Below are positions 36,506 through 44,867 of a DNA stretch of 64,000 nt, one piece after another; the stretch's first letter is position 1, and every line of letters begins with the position of its first letter. The notes beneath the pieces were generated by a model. That model was given only the letters and a program-made list of their open reading frames with translations. It was not told the DNA's origin and made no database searches. The position numbers and the translations under genes were made by a program. The DNA comes from Malaya genurostris. Its lineage: Eukaryota > Arthropoda > Insecta > Diptera > Culicidae. The stretch lies in the NCBI RefSeq assembly GCF_030247185.1, contig NC_080571.1, positions 167,422,047 through 167,486,046 of the forward strand. The letters are read 5' to 3'.

Positions 36506-37203
36506 TGTTTTTTTACGTACTGGTAATTATGTTCTTCTGCACACAATCGTAAGGCTTCTTTTAGAGTATAGAGATTGGATATTGAACGCAAACTACGTGT
36601 CCTAGCGGCTCCCTTAGCCCTGCCAAAACACTTGCAATCCGATTTCTTGGTGAAATTTATTTTTTGCTATGACTTCACCATTTGCTTCTGTTAAACAAAG
36701 TTGGTTTATCAAAAGTGAAATTATCTGTGATACTTTACCATAGAACTCTTCTACGGTGCTTACTTGTGTAAGCTTAAACAAATCACGCGTTAACGACACT
36801 TCATCACGTTTGTCGTTATAGTGATTTATTAGGTTAATTTCTCGCCACGATAACTCAGTACCATATAGTTCTAAAATAGTGTCTGCGTCTCTAACGATTT
36901 TTGAGCGTATGTGTATCCGAACACCTAGGCGTATTTATTGGTTTATTGATAATGGGTATTATATTATTGATTGCTCTTAGGAATTGGTGAAATTTTTCTG
37001 GGTTGCCATCAAAGCATGGAAAATCCCGTGGGAGTTCTTAATGTATTCAGGACGCTTTCTGCCCTTCGCTGTACAAGATCCGCAGCGTTGACTCTTTTGG
37101 CCTGCATGTTGCACAGCTTGTGCTGTGCCTCTAATCCGAGATGTGCAATTCCATCATCTCGTTCAGTTAATACTTGTCTTAGATTGGCATCGTGTTGTTC
37201 CAT
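36490..37203 (-). pseudogene. gag fragment of H2
   Basis: Opens MEQHDANLRQVLTERDDGI at ATG 37203. Capsid-like core with SLTRDLFKLTQVSTVEEFYG matches element B gag (SLTKDLFGITQTGTVEDLYG), followed by SLLINQLCLTEANGEV and a QEIGLQVFWQGLREPLG block. Frame breaks near 37010 and 36900 and a stop near 36560. Closest relative in the window is element B's gag. Confidence 0.82.
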
Positions 37204-38001
37204 TTTTTTTTGAAAAGGTTGTGAGATAATTGATCAATATAAATCCTTCACGTTTCTCTTCTTTCGCTAATTTCAAATAAACTGACACTCTTTCTTTATA
37301 CTTTCGAATATCAATTAGTGTGAATTGTGCAAGCTTTCTTCTTTTTGTTTACTAGAATCTAATACCATACACCTAAGCTAAAGTACAGATTAGTTATATT
37401 AAACATACTGACATACAATTAAATATTACGAAATAACCAGTAAACTACTTTATGATAAAATAATGGTGGTTCTGAAAAGAACCTTTTATGAAAGCGTTCG
37501 TGAGGGAGAGTAACGAGTTAAGTTCGAATCTATGCCGTCATCTGTTTCCAGGCTGAGCTGTTGTCCGTGGCTGCAATACTGATATGTGTCCCGTTGGAAT
37601 CTCCTGCTTCTTCCGCTTGTTTGGAGATGCCTCGATCGCGCCATAATCAACACGTTAACAACGACAGCTGAATTCGAAACGAATGGATTCTGAGTTGATG
37701 CAAATCAGCAGAAAGTTACAACCGGTTGAAAATGGACCGTATACCGTATAGTGAAGTAAAATTTCACATACTTCTTTGGGGGTAAGGATGTAAACGATAT
37801 TAAACACTGTTCTAAATTTGCACTGCGAAAATTGCACAAAATTAATCAAATTATCCTAGATTTGCACTACACTGATTATATTCGTAAGATAGCGCATACG
37901 ATGAACACATCAAGATATTTTGTTACAAAAGTAGAGAATCTCGTGTGAAAAAAAAGGATTTTTGCGATTCCGGGAACAAAAAGTAAAAACTTGTTTTTTA
38001 A

Positions 38002-39330
38002 CCCTCAGGGTACGGACTATAAAAAAGTTACGTTCAGTACGGACTGGGTTAGCCTAACCCGGCGACTTTGATTGGGTGTATATCGAGCTGTACTTTGTCA
38101 ATTTGAATAATTTTTTTTTATTTTGTGTGAAATTGTCTCAAAAATATAATAGAGTTGTCAGATTAATCATTTAACTGATTGAAAAAAAATTATAATGAAA
38201 AATGTGAACGGGTCTTGAATTTTTTTTGTAAAAAACGTTTTTTTTTTCAAAATGCTGTAACTTTTTGAAAAAAAAAAATATTAACATTGTATAACTCGCA
38301 TTTGAAAGGTAAAAAGTAGTTCTTGCAAATGTCCATAACGGTTTTTTGATTTATTTCAAAAACTATATTTTTTTTGAAAAATGAAAATACGCGTTTTTTC
38401 GAGTTAGCGAAAAAACGTTGTTTTGTTGATTTATGATGATAAAGGTTAAAATTAATTACTTTGAGCGTAAAAAAATTGTTTCTCAGATATTGTTGAGTAG
38501 TATCATATAAATAAATACCAAACATAATTGTTAAAGGCGAATATTTATTATTAAAAAGTTACACAAGTCATGTTACATAATACGCTCTTAGCATGCAGGT
38601 ATGAAGGCCGGCCGCGTTTGCGCGGCGGGGCGCCTCTCGGAGCAGCTGCTTCTTCTTCGCCTGACAATGGCTCTCCTTCAGATTCTGCGTCTGTTTCAGA
38701 ATCGTGAGAACTTTCCTCTTCCGCACCTACGGCGTCGTCGGTGTCACTGTCATTCTCTGTAACGCTGTCCTCCTCGTTTTCCTTGTACAACTCCTCCAAA
38801 GCAGCAACGCTTCGAGTGATTCGACGCGTTGCCATGTTTTTAATGCGTGTTCTTTAACCAAAAATTACAAGAAACAAAATTTAATGAGTTATAATTCACT
38901 ACGAGCAGCAAAGATTTCGATATAAGACGTACGTTCAAGTGATTGAGATCTACTACAATACTTCGCTTACACCATGTACAACGCGTTATTTTGAGGTTAG
39001 AATCTACAAAATTAAGTAAAGAGTACGTATTCTTACTTACCTTTTTATTCCTCAGCGGCAAACAGACGAAAATTAAAACTTAATTTTTTTGAAAATTTTG
39101 GATTTTGTAACGTTCGATACGGACTGGGTGTACCACACCCGAGCACAATGTTTATATGTGTCTAGCTCGGACACAAAGCGGAGACTGACTCTGCCACTTG
39201 GGCCTCTAATAGTGTGTACCTATAAGTTTTTTCCCCCCCCTGGTCCGGACCCCCCTCGCCGACTTCTCTTCGTATGGCACTTCTTTCAAATTTCGCTCGG
39301 GTTACGGTAACCCAGTCCGTACCCTGAGGG
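38002..39330 (-). mobile_element. piggyBac-type element (TTAA, 17-base TIRs)
   Basis: Ends CCCTCAGGGTACGGACT and its exact complement, flanked by TTAA on both sides (37998-38001, 39331-39334). 1329 bp. Subterminal GGACTGGGT..ACCC hairpins occur at about 38041, 39120 and 39304. E copy 1 at 18658-18661 shows the empty TTAA site. Confidence 0.93.
38551..38835 (-). CDS. truncated piggyBac transposase N-terminus
   Basis: 94 codons from ATG 38835. MATRRITRSVAALEELYKEN, a very acidic segment (SVTENDSDTDDAVGAEEE; DSETDAESEGE), then PRGAPPRKRGRP, a basic A/T-hook-like patch. Piggybac transposases open with acidic disordered regions like this; the catalytic DDD domain is absent from the element. It ends with KSVLCNMTCVTF after the join. 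A donor-like AAGGTAAGT upstream (about 39038) hints at a 5' UTR intron. It could be a plain deletion derivative or a small acidic protein; assignment relies mainly on the element's TIR/TTAA. Confidence 0.6.
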   Translation of the reverse strand: MATRRITRSVAALEELYKENEEDSVTENDSDTDDAVGAEEESSHDSETDAESEGEPLSGEEEAAAPRGAPPRKRGRPSYLHAKSVLCNMTCVTF

Positions 39331-39950
39331 TTAATCAAACTGTTCATGTCTTTATGTTTGAAATCATGAATATTTATATTTGACAGAGAAACAATTTTCC
39401 TCTGAATTAGTAATTAAAGTTAAACAATTTTATGAACGTGCCAATGTAAGTGTTATGATACCAGGTCAAAAGGACACGAAATCTGTAAAAATTGATGTAT
39501 AATTCAAAAAAGATTAATTATTGGGAATCTTAAACACGATTCTTAGGTGAAAATGAAGGAATCAAATAAGCTTTTCAAAAATCTGCTCACTCCGACCAGA
39601 GCACTGTGTTTTTGCTGGTACTGGTGGGACGCACAATGTTCCACGAAAACATGAGACTGATGACTACAGGTAATAAACGGAAACATCTCAGTTCGTTTCC
39701 TGTAACGCTACTATTCCCGTTGTTTTCTGGCAGTCAACTGGTCAAATTAATGATCAGCAACAATTATCGTGTTTGCCACTACGAAGATATTTTGCTATAT
39801 TTTTTATGTAAAAACCCTAGTGAAAAATGCTTTTTTGGGCAATGTGAAAAATGTCCAGCTAATGATCAGATGTCAACAAAAATTCACGTAGTTTTCAAAA
39901 TGAATGAAATAAAAAAAGTCACACACAAACAATGCACATTATAAAATTAT

Positions 39951-40334
39951 GAATTTTACATGTGACATAAATCTACAAACGATATAATTCATAACTATTT
40001 GATTTTTCAAATTACGCATTATATCACGTGCACAGAATTTTACACGTTCCAAGTGTAATTTGCCCTCGGCTTCCAATTACCGTTGTATTGATTTATATGT
40101 ATCAATTATTCAGCCAGCAGATATGTGCTTCTGTGGTTCAGTCGATTGAACGACGTGCTCCATGATCTAGTGTTTCTCGGTTCTTATCCCACTGTTGCTA
40201 TTGATCTTTTGATTTTTATTTCATTCGAGTTCAAGATATGTAGTTTTCAAATCATACAATTTTACATGCTCTTGAATATAAATTTATGTGAAATACGACG
40301 CTCCATTTATGTGCATCTTATAAGATGTAAAATC
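39951..40334. mobile_element. MITE with internal tRNA-like promoter boxes
   Basis: Inverted ends GAATTTTACATGTGACATAAAT and (right) ATTTATGTGCAT..ATGTAAAATC, with 8 extra bases on the right. E copy 1 lacks it (about 18030). Inside, TGGTTCAGTCGA (40134) and GGTTCTTATCC (40179) resemble RNA polymerase III A and B boxes at tRNA-like spacing. Confidence 0.55.
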
Positions 40335-40752
40335 ACAAGATTTTTTCGAATGAAACCAAAAAATAACAACAGCTACTGATAAGTTTATCGAAAACTTTTG
40401 CAAAGCTGCAAGAATATTTCTCAAGCATTCTCGAAAACAAACTTCATATTTTCAAAATGAGAAAAAAATTGAAGAGTGGCGAAAGTTTAATAATTTGCAA
40501 TTTTGCAGAAAATTGCGCCTTCGTTGTTCAAAACGCCATAACTGGCTTTCATTGGAACAACGACCAAGCGACTATATTCCCCATTGTTTTCTATTATAAA
40601 ATGACCAGCAAAATCGATAATAAAACATTAGTAATTGATAAGATAAAGATTTTTTAACACCATTGAATTCTACTTTAAGTTTATCACGTCACTAAAGAAT
40701 GTAAATAAAGCTGCAATACCTTGAAAATTTCTTAGGGTAGAATAAAAGGTTA

Positions 40753-41410
40753 AGTGTTTTCTATGTTTGTTTGTCCCTTGTGTGTAGGTAGTAACTTAAA
40801 AAGCCAGGAAGACATATTTCCTTGGGCTCTGTTTAGTAAGGAAGTGGAATTATGTTTGAAAATTTCTAAACTTTCAGCTGTATCTAATTTCCATGGGTTA
40901 GAAATTTGTCTTGAAATTTTTATGTCATTAGTAGTGAATTCGTGATTTTCGGAAAAGGCATGTTCTGCTACTTTTGACTTGAAATGCTGGGATAATCCCC
41001 TTTTCAAATCCTTGGATGCTTTCCCTAGTTCTGCTATGTGTTCCTTGGAACGGGTACCTAATGTTCTCTTTGTTTGTCCAATATTATACTATCACAATGA
41101 GAACATGAAATTTTATATACCCCAGATTTTTTCAATTTATCAGTAGGGTCTTTTGTAGATCCTAGTAAAGTTTTCAATTGGTAGTTAGTACTACTGAATA
41201 CTAAATCCAAGCCAAAGGGTTTTAATTTTGATTTAAGTGGATATGCCATGTTTGTGTTGAAGTCCACCGATATTCTTTTCAAATTTTCTGATAGGGGGGT
41301 CAAAGTTGTGAGTAATAGTTTTTTCAACAATCTCACGTTTTTATCAAGGATTTCGAGTGGGCAATATCTCTTGATGTACTTAACCCAACAACTTATTATC
41401 ATAGCTATCG
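40753..41410 (-). pseudogene. Penelope-like element, GIY-YIG endonuclease end
   Basis: 41402-41060 gives the linker (SENLKRISVDFNTNMAYPLK) and KKSGVYKISCSHCDSI, the GIY side with its Cys pair. One base is lost at the YIG motif (about 41090); the next frame continues IGQTKRTLGTRSKEHIAELG, then KRGLSQHFKSKVAEHAFSEN and WKLDTAESLEIFKHN to 40753. This is the C-terminal endonuclease of Penelope-like retroelements. The RT part is not present upstream. Confidence 0.88.
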
Positions 41411-42144
41411 AAAATATGATCAGGAATTTGTGATTAAATTTTCAACAGCGTGAGGTAACCATAAATAACTGAAAAAAACAAACTTTTCTAAAACTTTTGT
41501 AAATAATGAGGAAAATTCATCAAGCTTGCTTGCTGTTTTCGCACTCGGACGACGGTTTTGAGGTAGTCAAGTACATATCAGTTCCGATTATCTACTGAAC
41601 GAGTATGAAAGGTAAACTTTGATTGAACATCGTTTTTTCTGTGTTTTGTTTTCAACGCGTCCACAGTTTTGTTTGTTTGTTTGGTTTATTTTATTAGCGA
41701 CTTTATCCGTTTCTGGTCATTCGTCGCACTTAAAGAAATTTAAATATACATGTCACGGTACAGATTTTGGTCAATTATTTAAATTTTCGGTTTTTTACTT
41801 GTGTTTTGATTCGGATTCGTTTTCACTTAAAAAAGGTTTTTACTTTTTACTTAGAGCTTTTGTCGAATATTGGGTTCGATCATTGTCCTGTCGTGCAGCC
41901 GTCCGTGCCTGAGACTCCTGCATTTGAAACAGTTGTCAGTGTTGATCCATACCCGCTATTCTGTTGTTGTATGTACTTGTGGGCCGCGGGAAAGCATCCC
42001 CATAGCCCAAAGGGGTTATGGCGGATGGCCCGAAGCGGTTGAGGACTCGAAAAAGAAAGAAGAGATAAGATTAAATTAGCATATGTATCAACTCTATAGT
42101 GCGACATTGGAACACTTAAGGCTTCTTAAAAAAGGTTTGGAGAA
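41411..42144. other. gene-free stretch
   Basis: No coding family recognised. The last part before 42145 is probably the 3' UTR of the I-clade LINE. T-rich at 41600-41860. Confidence 0.45.
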
Positions 42145-42164
42145 AGGCTCGTCAGCTTAGTCTT

Positions 42165-43654
42165 AGTCTTTCAGATGGCGGAGAACAGTTTCGCATCTTT
42201 GAGGAAGGTGATGACGACTTCCTCTCGGTTTGGATCATTTGCCAGTACGTCGCGTATCGATAGAGGCAGATCATGACGGTTTCTCAGGTCTTGAAGCTCA
42301 CGACAGTTCATAAGCATATGCTCGACCGTGTATCTCGTGCCGCAGGAATCACAGTGAGGCGGGACAGATTTAGTTATACAGTGAGCATGTGTAACTCTTG
42401 TGTGTCCACAGCGAAGCCTAGAGAGGATCTGTTGTTCACGGCGATTCTCCCGATCGGTCCATTTTTCCATGTTACCTTCTATTTTCTGGTTCGGCCACCC
42501 CGAGCAGCTAAACCGTCCGCTTTCTCGTTACCGTCAATCCCTTTGTGACCCGGGACCCAACAGATGGTAGTGTACGGATCGCAAAAAGATTCAATGATTT
42601 CTATGTATGGATGCCTAGATTCACCAGATTTAATAGTCGAAAGGACCGATAAGGAGTCTGAGAATATAGCGACGGCAACGTCTTCTGGTTTGCTGGAGAT
42701 AGCCGTAGCTATTGCCATGGCTTCTGCTGAAAATACGGAGCACTGTGTGGGGAGCCGAAGTGCGAGTCCGGTTCTGATTCCGCTCACTCCGATTCCCGCC
42801 CTACCTTTGTCCTTAGAACCATCCGTAAAGATTTTTATATGATTCGAGTATTTTCTCTCGACTAACTCTCGGTATTTCACTTATTCACTGTTATTCTAGA
42901 AGAGTCGCCGACTTTTACGGTTGTCGACAAGGAGATATCTATGTTTGGGCCAGAGTCCGACCATGACCGTCCTCTTATTTGTTTTAATTTGGCGATGGGA
43001 GGCATGTTGGTCTCAGTAAATTGTCTAAAGCTTTCTTTGGCCATTTCGAAAAAGGAATCTGATTTTCATCTGGCTCTAGAGAGAAATCGTAGAGCTTTTT
43101 TAATAACTTCGCATGCAGCATCCCAATCGAAGGGTAGTATGCCAGCCTCCACGCAGGTTTTATCTGCTGGGTACTAGGGAGTAAATCCGATGCGTATCGT
43201 GCGGTACCATGGTAAAGCGGTGCTAGTACGTCATACAGGCCGTTCAGGTTATAACTGGTGATTTCTAGACCATAATAAATTCTACTACATATGAGAGCTT
43301 TGCTTATGGCAAGGGCGCTAGCTCGGTTAGACCGAGGGTGTTGGGAGGTTATAGATCGGATTAACCTCTTTCTATTGTTGCATTCGCGTTTGATATTTCT
43401 GAAATGAGTCAGAAATGTCATTTTTCGGTCGATTGTAATTCCCAACATTTTTGGCCTTTTGCAGAACGGAACAGTGGTACCTGTGAGCTTCACAGGCCGA
43501 TCCGAAGCGATGTGAAAGGAACTGCAACAATGTACTATTTTGCATTTTTCAGCTGCAATTTGAAAGCCCACTGATTCTGCCCATCGTCCTTTTGCACTTA
43601 TAGCAGCTTGAAGTTTTATCCTTGTGCCGCCTTTTGTTTTCTTTACAACTGTCA
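42165..43654 (-). pseudogene. I-clade LINE: RT thumb, RNase H, C-terminal domain
   Basis: 43654 onward: DIVLTVVKKTKGGTRIK directly after the active-site Asp, then VGFQIAAEKCKIVHC, MLGITIDRKMTF, ITSQHPRSNRASALAISKA. A frame change near 42960. 42880-42479: RNase H with KIFTDGSKDKGRAGIG (Asp), FSAEAMAIATAI (Glu), IFSDSLSVLSTI (Asp), VPGHKGIDGNEKADGLA. 42470-42171: SRLRCGHTRVTHAHC..HCDSCGTRYTVEHMLMNC, the Cys/His end found in I/R1 groups. Stops and shifts between segments make it inactive. Confidence 0.9.
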
Positions 43655-43666
43655 GGACTATGTCGT
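43655..43666. other. target-site duplication of the R1-clade element, 3' copy
   Basis: GGACTATGTCGT, identical to 49635-49646. On - this is ACGACATAGTCC, the codons around the I-clade RT active-site Asp. Confidence 0.9.
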
Positions 43667-43894
43667 TTTTTTTTACAAGGTGAAATGCATTTACGCACGG
43701 AGTGTGGGGCTCCCCACAGGACTACCCAACTGTTGATTGGAACTACCCACTAAAACACCTTGGATCTCCAACATTACCTCCCCCGCACCACCGCTAGGTA
43801 TTACTTCGGGGGGAAGGCTATTGGTGCTCACAGCACCTTCCCCAGATTTATTCAGAATGGGGATCAGCATCCTGCTCTCGAGGGATCGACGAGG

Positions 43895-44690
43895 TCGGTC
43901 CAGTGATGCCGGCGGGAGGGTAACTTCCGGTTCACTGGCGCCTCGACGACCCAAAACTGATGCTACGTCGCGGTACTACTCGACTAGTCTCCGCCAAAAG
44001 ATCTAGTCTACATCGACGGAGGGTTCCCCGACGAGGGATGTCCTCCCGAATCGACGCTTACGGTACGCGTCTGCGACCCGACCGAAAGGATGCCTAAGTC
44101 AATCCAATGATTCTGGTTGGAGCGTGACTTCCGGTTCACTGGCGCTCGGACGATCCTAGCGGTACCACGCGACGATCTACTCATCTAGTCCCCGACAAAG
44201 GATCTAGACTACTCCGACGGAGAGTTCCCCGGCGAAGGAGGATCTCCCGACACCGAGTCTCTTACACCACACGAGACACCCGATGGAGTGCCGAGGTCGG
44301 TCCCGCGATTCCGGTTGGAGCATGGCTTCCAGTTCGCTGGCGCCTCGACGACTCGAATCGGTGTTGTGGCGGCTACTCGGCTAGCCCCCGCCGAAGGATC
44401 TAGTCTACACCCACGGAGAGTTCCCCGACGAAGGAGGCCCTCCCGAAACCGACGCTTTCGATTCCCGTCAACGCCCGACCAAGAGGATGCCTGGGTCGGT
44501 CCAGTGATTCCGGTTGGAGGATAGCTTCCGGTTCACAGGCGCCCTGACGATCCTAGCGGTATTACGCCACGATTTACTCGTCTAGTCCCCGACAAAGGAT
44601 CTAGACTACTCCGACGGAGAGTTCCCCGGCGAAGGAGAATCTCCCGACACCGAGTCTCTCGAACCTGTGGAAGTACCATCTGAAGCACCC
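43895..44690 (-). repeat. ~200-bp tandem repeats at the R1-clade 3' end (4 units, alternating)
   Basis: Unit starts at about 43895, 44098, 44295 and 44495 (TCGGTCCAGTGATTCCGGTTGG). Units 1 and 3 resemble each other (CTAGTCTACA.CGACGGAG), and units 2 and 4 do likewise (GACAAAGGATCTAGACTACT), giving a ~400-base higher-order period. GC-rich relative to the rest of the window. Confidence 0.9.
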
Positions 44691-44867
44691 GTGGCCTGTG
44701 AGGAATTGCGTCAGGCCAAAGTTCACTTCTCCGTGAGGTCTATCTAACCAACTCGAGACCCTAGGTATGAGCCGATGTGTCCACTTGCCCTTGGTTGAGC
44801 TGTCCCACTCTTGTTGCCATCTGCGTAGAGAAGCGACTTTGGAGGCCCTACGGGCGTTCCTGTCTCC

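Larger units (their letters stand above)
35690..37850 (-). mobile_element. H2: internally deleted gypsy-like element flanked by K repeats
   Basis: K-type sequence at about 37850-37240 and again at 35985-35690 in the same orientation flanks a gag remnant (37203-36490) and repeat G (36505-35995). The layout LTR-gag-deletion-LTR fits a deleted provirus. LTR termini could not be fixed. Confidence 0.6.
37878..40660 (+). pseudogene. E copy 2: same uncharacterised family, split by piggyBac and a MITE
   Basis: 5'-truncated at about 37878 (matches copy 1 from GTAAGATAGCGCATACGATG). piggyBac occupies 38002-39330. 39335-39945: GRTMFHENMRLMTTGNK and FGQCEKCPANDQM, parallel to copy 1. A MITE interrupts at about 39951-40334. 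40380-40657: DKFIENFCKAARIFL, then CNFAENCAFVVQNAITGFHW and NNDQATIFPIVFYY, a block deleted from copy 1; it stops at 40655. Cys/His clusters suggest zinc binding. The copies have opposite orientation and lie about 19 kb apart. Reading frames are broken in several places. Confidence 0.65.

Noticed and set aside
40126..40200. Possible tRNA gene
   Set aside because: A and B boxes are only approximate and no convincing acceptor stem or anticodon loop was found; kept as a MITE feature.
43737..44524. Pro/Arg-rich frames on + across the 200-bp repeats
   Set aside because: Arise from GC-rich tandem repeats; the real frame (R1 ORF2 tail) is on -.
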